In this document: one piece after another, positions 44,302-53,193 of the stretch
Layout: the number at the start of each line of letters is the position of its first letter
Position numbering within the stretch: the first letter of the stretch is position 1
Source: Sediminitomix flava
GTDB lineage: Bacteria > Bacteroidota > Bacteroidia > Cytophagales > Flammeovirgaceae
Reading direction: 5' to 3'
DNA length: 64,000 bases
Assembly (NCBI RefSeq): GCF_003149185.1
Contig: NZ_QGDO01000003.1
Span: 888,379 to 952,378 of the forward strand
The notes under the pieces: generated by a model
The model's database searches: none
What the model was told of the DNA's origin: nothing
The model's input: only the letters and a program-made list of their open reading frames with translations
Made by a program: the position numbers and the translations under genes

Positions 44302-45360
44302 TTACTTTTTCAAAACAAAATTGGTCTTTCCAATATTCAAAACTCTCAAGAGGTGATGTAAGCTTTCTTCTAGTATTTCACCCATATTATCACACTTAAG
44401 GAATAAAGAATCCTTGTAGTATCTGTATAAAGCATTCCTTAATTGAAAAACATTTTCGCGAGGTGCAATTCTGTCGGACTTCATTGTATCTATCAAATCA
44501 TTCAGAATGTAATGTGAAGCCATTATTCTATGCCCAACCATAGAACGTTCTTCTATTTGATATTGCTTTAGTGTTTGAGGTGTAATTCTTCCAATACCTA
44601 ATTCTACGAAAGGATTATTTTGCTTGAAATATTGAGGAAGATATACCGATCTTTTTCCTTCATAAGATTGCTGATCAAAGTCAATTGCTCTTAATCTGTA
44701 ACTAACATCATCAAAATCAGGAACCTCGACTACCACAAAATTAGAAGTATGCATATCACCTAATAATCGAATAAAACATCGTTCATTAAATTTTACAAAT
44801 TCCTTGATAAGACGCGTTTTATTTAAAGTGCTATCCCCAATTTTTGTAGCAATAAACTGATCGCCAGGAATACCCGCTATATGTTCTTCAATGAGAGTTT
44901 GCTCATGAACCATATAAGAAACTTTATTCGGCGAAAGTAGATCCTCTAATTCTAAACCGTAAACCCTTGAAGCATCAGCTTGTTTGACATAAAAATAATC
45001 GAAGTTATCGTTGAATTGGTTTACTATTCTAACTCTAAATGGTTTAGTATTACCGTATGTACAAAGATCAATTCTATCAATATATAAATGGGACATAATA
45101 TCCATATGCCCGTCTGCCTTTAAGTTTGCATATATCTTTTTTAGACTCTCATGAATATGGAACATATCTTCATGATTGTAAAAGACTGTAATCCATAGAG
45201 TATCTTCATCATTTTTATCGTAAAGAGGTATACTGTTGGTGTACCTCAATAGGTCTGTATAATGTATATGTATAGGAGAAACCCTATTGTATTTTTTTAG
45301 ATAAAAATGAAGCTTTTCATTAATGGGATAAATTAATTTTTTCTTACTGATTAACGCCAT
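44302..45360 (-). CDS. unrecognised protein with APH/maltokinase-like catalytic motifs
   Basis: This 352-residue cytosolic protein belongs to no family I can name. Its C-terminal half shows a kinase-like series: YVKQ with K126 (possible ATP lysine), a VHEQTLIEEH helix (E153, E158), then L-G-D202-M-H-T-S-N207 like the HGDxxxxN loop of aminoglycoside/maltose kinases, and AID227FD229Q like their metal-binding IDFD. The N-terminal 120 residues are unlike such kinases and rich in Tyr, His and Asp. It lies between trehalose synthesis and a phosphorylase-like gene, so a sugar substrate is plausible but inferred. Confidence 0.6.
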   Translation of the reverse strand: MALISKKKLIYPINEKLHFYLKKYNRVSPIHIHYTDLLRYTNSIPLYDKNDEDTLWITVFYNHEDMFHIHESLKKIYANLKADGHMDIMSHLYIDRIDLCTYGNTKPFRVRIVNQFNDNFDYFYVKQADASRVYGLELEDLLSPNKVSYMVHEQTLIEEHIAGIPGDQFIATKIGDSTLNKTRLIKEFVKFNERCFIRLLGDMHTSNFVVVEVPDFDDVSYRLRAIDFDQQSYEGKRSVYLPQYFKQNNPFVELGIGRITPQTLKQYQIEERSMVGHRIMASHYILNDLIDTMKSDRIAPRENVFQLRNALYRYYKDSLFLKCDNMGEILEESLHHLLRVLNIGKTNFVLKK

Positions 45361-45592
45361 ATCCTTTTTTTATGCAAATAACACGATATCTATGGGAATA
45401 ATAGAATGTACCAAGAAATATTTCTTGATTTTTCTTCTTTCCAAAATATTTGTTTATTTGAGTCGTGTGTCGAACTTTTTAAATGTTTTCTAAAAACCAT
45501 TTAAAGTTCATCAAAATCAAAGATGATAATCTTGAAATATTAAAGACTTTAATCATCAAAAGTTATAATCTAAAGTAATCACAAAGTCAAGC

Positions 45593-47254
45593 ATGAAACT
45601 TTTTGACAAAAATTATAAGCATCCATACGCTTACGACCCGAAGTATAAAAAAAGAGCTGTTTATTTCAGTATGGAATTTGCAATTGACCAGCCATTTAAA
45701 ATCTATTCAGGTGGTCTAGGATTCTTAGCCGGTTCTCACATGAGAAGTGCATACGAATTAAAGCAAAACCTAATCGGTATCGGGGTACTATGGAAATATG
45801 GTTACTATGACCAAGTTAGAAAAGGTGATCAGTCAATGGATGCTCTTTTCCAAGAGAAAATCTATAGTTTCCTAGAAGATACAAATATCAAATTTACAAT
45901 AGAGGTTCACGGTCATCCAGTTTGGGTTACTGCTAAGTATTTGGCACCTGAGGTGTTTGATACAGTACCTATGTTCTTCTTGAGTACAGACCTTCCAGAA
46001 AATGATTATTTAGCACAGTCGATCTGTCATAGACTATACGATGCCGATCAACAAGCTAAGATTGCGCAATATATTCTTTTGGGAGTAGGTGGAGCAAAAC
46101 TTCTTGATGAGTTGGAATATGGTGCTGAAGTTTATCACTTGAATGAAGCTCATGCTCTTCCTGCTGCTTTCCATCTTTATTCTAAGTACAAGAGCTTAGA
46201 TGAAGTTAAAAAGCGTTTGGTATTTACAACGCATACTCCAGAAGAAGCTGGTAACGAAAAGCATGATATTAATCTACTTTATAAGTTAGGTTACTTCTGC
46301 GGTTTGACTGTTGAAGAGGTAAAACAATTGGCAGGCTTAAATACTTCGGAATTTAGTCACTCTTTAGTAGCTCTTCGTATGTCTCGTTTATCAAATGGGG
46401 TGTCGGCTTTACATGGTGAAGTTTCTAGAGAGATGTGGGGTAAATATGACAACATCTGTCCAATTATCTCAATTACAAATGCTCAAAACAGAAAGTATTG
46501 GGCTGATGAGGCACTTTACAGATATATGGAGCGTAATGAGGACGATAAGCTTGTTGCTCGTAAAAAATATTTAAAAGCTAAATTATTTGAGACAGTTGCT
46601 GATCAAACAGGTAACCTACTTGATCCTGATGCTTTGACTATTGTTTGGGCAAGAAGGTTTGCTGCCTATAAGCGTGCTGATCTTATCACAGAAGATAGAG
46701 AGCGTTTCGAAAGAATCATCAGTAACACAGATAAAAAAGTACAAATCATTTGGGCAGGAAAACCTTACCCTCAAGATTTGGGTGCTATTAGCGTATTCAA
46801 CCACTTGGTTCATTTAACTAAAAAATACCATAACTGTACTGTATTGGTAGGTTATGAGTTGAAACTTTCTAGAAAGCTGAAGCAAGGAGCTGATATTTGG
46901 TTGAACAACCCTAGAGTACCAAGAGAAGCTTCAGGTACTTCTGGTATGACAGCATCAATGAATGGAGCGATCAACTTCTCAACTGATGATGGTTGGATTC
47001 CAGAATTTGCAAATGGTGAAAATGCTTTTGTTATCCCTAGACCTGACTTGAGCAGACCTGTTTTCGAACAAGATGAGCATGATATGAATCACCTTCTTGA
47101 CACATTGGAGCACCAAATCCTTCCAATGTATTATGATAGACCTGAAGAGTGGGTTACGATGATGAAGAACAGTATGCGTGATGTATTGCCTTACTTCGAT
47201 TCTAATCGTATGGCTTATCAGTATTATGAAAAACTTTATAATGGGCAATCATAA
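45593..47254 (+). CDS. GT35 alpha-glucan phosphorylase-like protein lacking the PLP lysine
   Basis: The 553-residue protein follows the short glycogen/maltodextrin phosphorylase pattern: AVYFSMEFAI, IYSGGLGFLAGSHMRSA, VYHLNEAHA, FTTHTPEEAGNEKHD and WARRFAAYKRADLI. It ends with the REASGTSGM-T-ASMNGA segment (445-458). In phosphorylases the residue after GTSGM is the lysine that holds pyridoxal phosphate; here codon 453 is ACA, threonine. Phosphorolysis by the standard mechanism is therefore doubtful, and a transferase or binding role is possible. Separated from the exported repeat protein by a convergent hairpin. Confidence 0.8.
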   Translation: MKLFDKNYKHPYAYDPKYKKRAVYFSMEFAIDQPFKIYSGGLGFLAGSHMRSAYELKQNLIGIGVLWKYGYYDQVRKGDQSMDALFQEKIYSFLEDTNIKFTIEVHGHPVWVTAKYLAPEVFDTVPMFFLSTDLPENDYLAQSICHRLYDADQQAKIAQYILLGVGGAKLLDELEYGAEVYHLNEAHALPAAFHLYSKYKSLDEVKKRLVFTTHTPEEAGNEKHDINLLYKLGYFCGLTVEEVKQLAGLNTSEFSHSLVALRMSRLSNGVSALHGEVSREMWGKYDNICPIISITNAQNRKYWADEALYRYMERNEDDKLVARKKYLKAKLFETVADQTGNLLDPDALTIVWARRFAAYKRADLITEDRERFERIISNTDKKVQIIWAGKPYPQDLGAISVFNHLVHLTKKYHNCTVLVGYELKLSRKLKQGADIWLNNPRVPREASGTSGMTASMNGAINFSTDDGWIPEFANGENAFVIPRPDLSRPVFEQDEHDMNHLLDTLEHQILPMYYDRPEEWVTMMKNSMRDVLPYFDSNRMAYQYYEKLYNGQS

Positions 47255-47283
47255 TTGATTTCCATTTATTAGAAATAAAGAAA

Positions 47284-47323
47284 CGCCCTGCCATTTATTT
47301 AAATGAGCAGGGCGTAGTTTCTT
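47284..47323. terminator. hairpin terminator between the GT35-like gene and the T9SS protein gene
   Basis: CGCCCTGC pairs with GCAGGGCG and the stem continues with CATTT/AAATG across a bulged A. T-rich on the minus-strand exit and more weakly on the plus strand. Confidence 0.75.
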
Positions 47324-47343
47324 AAAAAGTTAGTAACATTTGA

Positions 47344-50300
47344 TTACTTAGAAAGAAGCATTCGTGTCACTTTGGTTTGTCCATCAGGAGTGGTTGTTCG
47401 AATTATATACATTCCATTTCCATATTCGGATAAATCAAGTTCTTCATCTAAATAAGAATTGAAGAATGATTCGTAGATTACTTTACCTTCAGTATTCATG
47501 ACCTCTATCAATCCCTCTTGTCCAATGGCATTCAATTTAAATATACCTTTGTTAGGGTTAGGGAAGACCGATAGTTGGGTAGTTCCTGTTGACGTTGGGT
47601 TCATCATATCCCATTGGCAAATCTCAGCATCAGGGATACTACATCCTGACATGTTTCCAAGGTCAAAAGTGAAATCTTTGTCACAAATTGTTGCTTGAAT
47701 TTGCTGAGACTGACTTACCACATAAATAGCACTTAATGGATCTACTAAACATTTTTGTGTATTACCATCAAAGATTGCTGTTTTCAAGATTGGGTCGATA
47801 CTTTCAAGTAGAACTCCATTATCACTCATAGCATTTGTACACTCTTCTTCTACTATTGGATCGAATAGCGGTTTCAATTTGGTACAAATTCCTGCTGTTC
47901 CAAATGTCGGGAAGCTTCCAGCGTATTGAGCTAACTGAGGTGCATTCCAGTTGAAGGTCATTTTACCAATATTTAGCATTGGATCATGACATACTTCCAG
48001 TTCTACATCTGTCAAGTAAACATTCATGTCTACACCATTTTCAGGGCAATCTTTACAGACTAATCTGTTAATGCTTCGTCCGTCATCAGCAAACTCATCA
48101 TTACTTTCAAATTCTTCAAAGTCATCATGCTCGAAGCAGACTGTCAGACACCAATTTCTTCCACAGAATTCTACATCAGCAGTTAATTTAGCCGTTCCAT
48201 CATCACAGATTTCTAGAGTAGAATTATCTGGGTCTGGTACCATTGGGTGATTTACTGCTTGTCCATTGGTGTTTCCAGCTTGACCTAAGTTAGAGATAAA
48301 AGTAGCGAGATCAGTTAGATCAGTGAAACTTGTCTCTTTACATAGGTTCAGACTGTAATCATAACAGATAGGAGGTGCTGGTGCAGGATCACATGGAGGA
48401 TCTAATTCATCTATTGTATCTGTAAATGAACCTGCAGCTCCATTTTTATCAATGATTACAAACTCGTAAGTATCGAATGGTAGGTCACAAACTTCAATCA
48501 AGTTATCTGAAGTTTGGAAGTTTTCCTCAATACTCTTATCTGTATTCGAGTAGAAGACGGAGAAGTCTGGAGTTCCTTCATCTCCAATGAAGATGATCAC
48601 TTTTCCAATTTCATATATATCGTCTTGTACACATACTGTTTCAGCACTTGCAGAGAAACCTGAAATACCTCTAACTAAAGGACATACAATGTCTATATTG
48701 ATATCTCCCTTTTTATAAGATGAGTAACCATTTTGTCTGTTGATGTTATGCTTGTATTTGAACCAGCTACTCAGTCCGAAGTTACAGTTTTTGCCATTTG
48801 CCCCGAAACCTACTTGAGCTTGCTCTATGTCATCATCAGCCTTGATCTGAATATCTCCAAAATCTGGGCAAGAAATCGTACCTTCTACAATTTTATAAGC
48901 CTCCCAATCAGCCGATAGTAAATCAAATTCAGATTGTGATTTAAGCTCATTTTTGAATTCACAGTCCTCACATCTTTCTAAAGTAATACTAGCTTCGAAT
49001 CGTTTATCTCCAAAGTCTACACTTATCATTTCACCTTCGATAAGTACACTTCCATCATCTTTTACTGTAAGTGTTGGTACAGGATTTATCGAGAAGTTTA
49101 AGCGAAGATCTTTACCCCCTAAAAGTGAAGTGTCACTTCCTTCAAAGAAGTTGAATAAGTAAATTCCATGTGAGCGAGGTGCTACAGAAGGGAATCTGAC
49201 TTTTTGGAAATCTTCATCAGTCAGTGTTACGGCATTTTCGATGAACAATACCAATTCATCTTCATCTTGAATGGTGTCATCATCTTCACTTCCTTCATTA
49301 CAGAAATCACCGAATATAGAAACAACCTCTGGCTCATCATCAGGTTCATCGCCTAATACACATGATGGTAGATCTTGTGAAATCTCTTCTGTGAAAGTCT
49401 GAATTGTTCCAGCCTTGTCACTGATTTTGATAATGTACTCACCGATAGGAAGGTTAGCAATAATAACTTCTGTATCACTAGTTGTTTCTACCATAACCTC
49501 TTCATCACTTCCTACTTCTCTGTAAGAGATGAAGTATTCTGGCGTACCATTAAGAATTTCAAGGATAATTCGTCCCCCATTCGGGTCAATACACTTCTCA
49601 ATTACTTCTGCCTCAATTTTTGGTCTATTAATCAGAGGACAAAGAATGTCAATATTGATATCACCTTTTTTGATTGGCCCAAAAGCACCTCCATCGTTAG
49701 TGATGTTTTCTTTATAATGGAACCAACTACTTAGTCCTAAGTTGTCATTCTTACCATTGGCAGCACAATATCCAAGTTGAGCCTGATATGGACTACTTTC
49801 ATTTGCCATGATCATAATTTGCCCTGTCTCAACTCCATTCTCTTTACAGATGATTGTACCTTGGGTTACCTTATAAAGGTCCCATCCAGCTATAACATCA
49901 GCGAGTTCTTGACCACTAAGTTTTGTTTCGTTTTTAGCAACTCCCTCTGGGAATTCATCTAATGTTAGACAAATTTCAAAGGTTTTATCAAAATATTCAT
50001 CACATAAAGATTCTGCTTCACCTTGAATGATAATCTCACCTGTGATTCGATCTGTTAAGGTTGCGCCATCTTTAAAAAGAAGTCTAAGTGGTTCCTTACC
50101 TTTAAAATTGAATAGATAAATACCATGAGCATTAGGTGCAATTGATGGGAATTTAGCTTTTGATTTGTCCAAATCAGTTACCGTTGCCGCATTTCTGATA
50201 TTGAACATAACGTCACCTATTTGAGCATCTTTCTGACCATTTTCTTCTAGGACTTGAGCTTGCAATGGAGTGATTGGGCTTGGGCAGAATTCTGGTAAAA

Positions 50301-50997
50301 TTCTTCCAATACATTCTAAATCTACATTAAAGTCTCCTTGTCCTTCACCACATGGACTTCCATCAGCATTGAGTAGTGTCCAGTCAAACCAAGAAGAAGC
50401 ACCAAATCTATCGTTCTTTCCGTTTGCATTTTGACCTATTTGTACTTGGTAAGGACCATCACCTCCCATAACAGGACCGAATTCAAATCGTTTTGCATCA
50501 TCTTTTGGTTCTCCATTTTCATCTAATGCAGTTCCTGTTCCTGAGGTTACAATCCAATACTCCCAACCATCTTCAACACTTGTTTGAAAATCACCTTTGG
50601 TTTCGATTTTAGCGATACCTTCATCAAATTTTTCTAAGATGAAAGTCATTTCCCATTGACAATTACCTACTTCTTCAGTGAATGGAGATTCCTCAAAAAA
50701 ACCTGTTCCTTGAAGAATACCGTCCTCATTTAGTGTAAATAAGAAAGCGTCATCAAAGAAGAACTTTGTGTTTTTACCGAAAAGGTTGAAGAAGAATATC
50801 CCATGATCACCAGGGAATTTTATAAATGGAGCATAATCAGCACCCTTGTCTGTAACAGCGTTTGTGACTAGATATAATCCTGTGTCACAGTCTTCATCAG
50901 ACGGGTCTTGAGCTTTTACATTTAACCCTATTAGGCAGAGGGCCAAAGTGAATAAGCCTAGCTTAAGCCTATTCATTTTTTTAATTGGTTTGTTCAT
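47344..50997 (-). CDS. large T9SS-exported protein with triplicated module
   Basis: The 1217-residue protein has a signal peptide (cleavage after KAQ at 30) and a C-terminal type A T9SS sorting domain (about 1140-1217: LSVFPNPNKGIFKL, then GMYIIRTTT and a basic end). Three copies of an unfamiliar module of about 190 residues lie at about 40-230, 260-453 and 580-772. Each has HGI-[FY]-x-FNxF near the start, an ANGKN-x-x-[FL]-G-[AL]-SSWF motif and a closing GD-[FI]-N-[VI]-D. SprB-like beta domains (about 460-545 and 785-865) separate them, and a cysteine-rich fourth region follows (876-1050). Probably cell-surface adhesion or binding. Confidence 0.8.
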   Translation of the reverse strand: MNKPIKKMNRLKLGLFTLALCLIGLNVKAQDPSDEDCDTGLYLVTNAVTDKGADYAPFIKFPGDHGIFFFNLFGKNTKFFFDDAFLFTLNEDGILQGTGFFEESPFTEEVGNCQWEMTFILEKFDEGIAKIETKGDFQTSVEDGWEYWIVTSGTGTALDENGEPKDDAKRFEFGPVMGGDGPYQVQIGQNANGKNDRFGASSWFDWTLLNADGSPCGEGQGDFNVDLECIGRILPEFCPSPITPLQAQVLEENGQKDAQIGDVMFNIRNAATVTDLDKSKAKFPSIAPNAHGIYLFNFKGKEPLRLLFKDGATLTDRITGEIIIQGEAESLCDEYFDKTFEICLTLDEFPEGVAKNETKLSGQELADVIAGWDLYKVTQGTIICKENGVETGQIMIMANESSPYQAQLGYCAANGKNDNLGLSSWFHYKENITNDGGAFGPIKKGDINIDILCPLINRPKIEAEVIEKCIDPNGGRIILEILNGTPEYFISYREVGSDEEVMVETTSDTEVIIANLPIGEYIIKISDKAGTIQTFTEEISQDLPSCVLGDEPDDEPEVVSIFGDFCNEGSEDDDTIQDEDELVLFIENAVTLTDEDFQKVRFPSVAPRSHGIYLFNFFEGSDTSLLGGKDLRLNFSINPVPTLTVKDDGSVLIEGEMISVDFGDKRFEASITLERCEDCEFKNELKSQSEFDLLSADWEAYKIVEGTISCPDFGDIQIKADDDIEQAQVGFGANGKNCNFGLSSWFKYKHNINRQNGYSSYKKGDINIDIVCPLVRGISGFSASAETVCVQDDIYEIGKVIIFIGDEGTPDFSVFYSNTDKSIEENFQTSDNLIEVCDLPFDTYEFVIIDKNGAAGSFTDTIDELDPPCDPAPAPPICYDYSLNLCKETSFTDLTDLATFISNLGQAGNTNGQAVNHPMVPDPDNSTLEICDDGTAKLTADVEFCGRNWCLTVCFEHDDFEEFESNDEFADDGRSINRLVCKDCPENGVDMNVYLTDVELEVCHDPMLNIGKMTFNWNAPQLAQYAGSFPTFGTAGICTKLKPLFDPIVEEECTNAMSDNGVLLESIDPILKTAIFDGNTQKCLVDPLSAIYVVSQSQQIQATICDKDFTFDLGNMSGCSIPDAEICQWDMMNPTSTGTTQLSVFPNPNKGIFKLNAIGQEGLIEVMNTEGKVIYESFFNSYLDEELDLSEYGNGMYIIRTTTPDGQTKVTRMLLSK

Positions 50998-51422
50998 TAG
51001 TACAAGTGTTAATAAATAATAGTTGCTTAGTTTTATAGTTAGCTTTAATTGTTATTCGAAGTTTAATGAGTCAAGTAATGTTTTTGGCTTACGTTTCCTT
51101 TGGAACACAGACATTTTTGCTTCTGTTCAAGGAGCTGATATTTTTACAACAAGTGGTTAGTTTAGTACAAAAATGATGATTTTACGGGAGAGGTAATTTG
51201 CTAGTATTTAGTGGTTTTAGGTGTTTTTTTCTCAGTTTTGTAGAAAGTATTACGTGAGTTAGTTCTCATATGAAAAACCCCAGGGAATAAGCTTCGATTT
51301 AGAATAATTGAATGTATTCTGTTTTTATAGGAAGAAAAATAACTGATTTGTGATGAGTGATGATATGCTTTTTTGAAACATTGTGTGTATTGCATCAACC
51401 TAATAACTAACCTAATATACCT
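50998..51422. other. 425-bp divergent spacer, no gene seen
   Basis: No coding frame of note on either strand. It must carry promoters for the T9SS protein and the TSP3 protein, but I find no exact TAnnTTTG at a sensible distance on either side. A small hairpin AGAATA-N8-TATTCT followed by GTTTTTAT (51301-51327) could end a short transcript. Confidence 0.3.
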
Positions 51423-52019
51423 ATGTTACGAAACAAGCAAATTGTATTACCAGCTATTACTATCTTTTTTCTATTACTTATCTCTTTCAACTACCCAAAC
51501 ACTTTCAATTTTAATACATCTTTGGATAGGGATGCAGATGGTATCACTGATAAAAGAGACTATTGTCCTCTAGAAGCAGGGTTCATTTCAACTGGAGGTT
51601 GTCCAGATATTGATTTGGATGGAGTGGCCGACAAATGGGATAAATGCCCTGAGTTGGAAGGTTCATTAGATTCTTTTGGATGTCCAGACTATGATAAAGA
51701 TGGTGTATCTGATACGGTAGATCAGTGTCCATATGATTTTGGAGAGGCTAAAAACAATGGATGTCCAGATCTTGATCAAGATGGGGTAGCTGATCATATG
51801 GATGACTGTATCGATGAAAAAGGAACTGTAGAAACAAATGGTTGCCCTGATACCGATAAAGATGGAGTTGCAGATATTTATGACAAATGCCCGACAAAGT
51901 TTGGAGAAGTGAAGTATTGGGGCTGTATTGACTCTGATGGAGATTTGGTAGGAGACCATATTGATGAATGTCCTTATGACAAAGGCTCTACTCTAAACAA
52001 AGGTTGTCCTGTCAAATAG
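51423..52019 (+). CDS. exported thrombospondin type 3 repeat protein
   Basis: After an N-terminal signal or anchor segment (about 8-21), residues 35-196 are six tandem repeats of exactly 27 residues with consensus D-x-D-x-D-G-V-x-D-x-x-D-x-C-P and a second conserved G-C-P at the end. Two stray cysteine/proline positions are changed (DDCID in repeat 4, WGCID at the end of repeat 5). These are calcium-binding TSP3 repeats. In Bacteroidota they usually link an outer-membrane domain to an OmpA domain; here nothing follows except VK. It may be a calcium-rigidified surface stalk. Confidence 0.85.
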   Translation: MLRNKQIVLPAITIFFLLLISFNYPNTFNFNTSLDRDADGITDKRDYCPLEAGFISTGGCPDIDLDGVADKWDKCPELEGSLDSFGCPDYDKDGVSDTVDQCPYDFGEAKNNGCPDLDQDGVADHMDDCIDEKGTVETNGCPDTDKDGVADIYDKCPTKFGEVKYWGCIDSDGDLVGDHIDECPYDKGSTLNKGCPVK

Positions 52020-52034
52020 ATTGACACATCTTAT

Positions 52035-52077
52035 AAAAAAGCCGAATACATTTCTAAAGTATGTATTCGGCTTTTTT
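52035..52077. terminator. bidirectional terminator between the TSP3 gene and the small lipoprotein gene
   Basis: A 17-bp perfect stem (core GCCGAATACAT), 9-nt loop, six A before and six T after, so it works for both convergent genes. Confidence 0.92.
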
Positions 52078-52103
52078 GATTTCTAATATATTCTTTGCAC
52101 CAA

Positions 52104-52265
52104 TTATTTTTTTCTAGGTTTTGGAGAAGAACATTTCATAGTAAATTCATAGTAGCTCAAGTCAGACATGTCTCTATAGTAGTTATCGCTAGCCACATAA
52201 ACTACTTGTGGAGCACAAGATGAAAGAATCAAGAGACAGATCAGAGAAATAAGTAGTTTTTTCAA
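52104..52265 (-). CDS. predicted 53-residue lipoprotein (TTG start)
   Basis: A short frame reads as a lipoprotein precursor: Lys-Lys after the start, hydrophobic LLISLICLLI, then lipobox L14-S15-S16-C17 followed by APQVVYVASDNYY. The mature part of 37 residues is tyrosine-rich, has a second cysteine (C45) and ends in a basic PKPRKK tail. An in-frame stop lies just upstream of the TTG and there is no in-frame ATG before the lipobox, so TTG is the only reasonable start. It ends 27 bp from a bidirectional terminator that fits a real convergent gene. Function unknown. Confidence 0.7.
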   Translation of the reverse strand: MKKLLISLICLLILSSCAPQVVYVASDNYYRDMSDLSYYEFTMKCSSPKPRKK

Positions 52266-52413
52266 CGCTTAAAAAGATTTAGTTTCTAATGGATACATAA
52301 AAGACAAATATAATGCATTGATAAATAATTGTAAATATTATTAGAGTCTTTTGTCGAAAAACTTAGATGAAGCATAAAAAAAGCGAATAGTTATATCTCT
52401 ATTCGCTAAATAT

Positions 52414-52875
52414 TTATTTATATTTTTTGGCTCTTACCTTATCTAATAACATACTTAGTTGTTCTGCTTCTTCCTCGGTAAGGTCTTCCATAATATTATC
52501 ATTCTGTTCCATAACCTTATTCAAGGTTTCCATAAACTCAAGACCTTTCTCATTAATTGAGACGAAGACCATTCTTCGATCACTCGTACAACGTTCTCTC
52601 GTAACTAACTCTTTATCCAGAAGGCGATCTACTAAACGGGTAACATTTGGTGTTTTATCGATCATTCGTTCTTTAATTGAATGAACTGATAAACGATCTG
52701 GATAGCTACCTTTTAAGATTCGAAGGATATTATATTGTTGGGGCGAAATTCCATAAGGCTTTAATAGATTTAAAGACATTCCATTTATCCAACTTGAAGT
52801 AAATAGTATGTTTAAGAGTGCTTTAGATCTATTGTCTTTGAATTTCTTTTGTTTGATTTCCTCTTCTAATTGCAT
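52414..52875 (-). CDS. MarR-family transcriptional regulator
   Basis: This 153-residue winged-helix dimer protein has the recognition region QQYNILRILKG, VHSIKERMIDKTPNVTRLVDRLLDKELVTRERCTSDRRMVFVSINEKG, which is the MarR helix-turn-helix plus D-x-R wing. Helices at both ends would form the dimer interface. MarR proteins usually repress themselves and a neighbour and release DNA on binding a small ligand. Its own promoter holds a palindrome, and the GH13 gene is divergent, so control of glucan metabolism is a reasonable guess. Confidence 0.92.
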   Translation of the reverse strand: MQLEEEIKQKKFKDNRSKALLNILFTSSWINGMSLNLLKPYGISPQQYNILRILKGSYPDRLSVHSIKERMIDKTPNVTRLVDRLLDKELVTRERCTSDRRMVFVSINEKGLEFMETLNKVMEQNDNIMEDLTEEEAEQLSMLLDKVRAKKYK

Positions 52876-52955
52876 AACAGTTTGTAAGATTTTGCATGTG
52901 TAATTATATGAGGCCTTAGAAAGCAGACATAAATTACCTGATTTAGTTTATAAGC

Positions 52956-52985
52956 AAAAATACATTACATGTAAAATAAAACCAA
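52956..52985 (-). promoter_or_regulatory. promoter of the marR-type gene
   Basis: On the minus strand: TTG (plus coordinates 52983-52985), a 19-bp spacer and TATTTTTG (52956-52963), an exact -7 box followed by C. This is the best full -33/-7 match in the window. The predicted leader is about 73 nt. Confidence 0.62.
52966..52975. promoter_or_regulatory. MarR operator candidate
   Basis: The perfect palindrome TTACATGTAA lies inside the -33/-7 spacer of the marR promoter, where a bound dimer would block RNA polymerase. This suggests autorepression. The rest of 52876-53193 is AT-rich without a gene. Confidence 0.5.
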
Positions 52986-53193
52986 GCTGATAGAAGAAAA
53001 ACTTAATATTTATTTCAAGTTACATTAACTATTGAATATCTCTATGAATAATTACATTCATTCGGATACAAAAGTAAAATAATTACCTAGATCATCTTTT
53101 TTCACCAAAGTCTTCCGTTGATTTGTATTTAAATAAAATTGTACGCCACCCAAGAATAGTGTGTTTAAATAATAAGATTATGATTTGCTAGTC

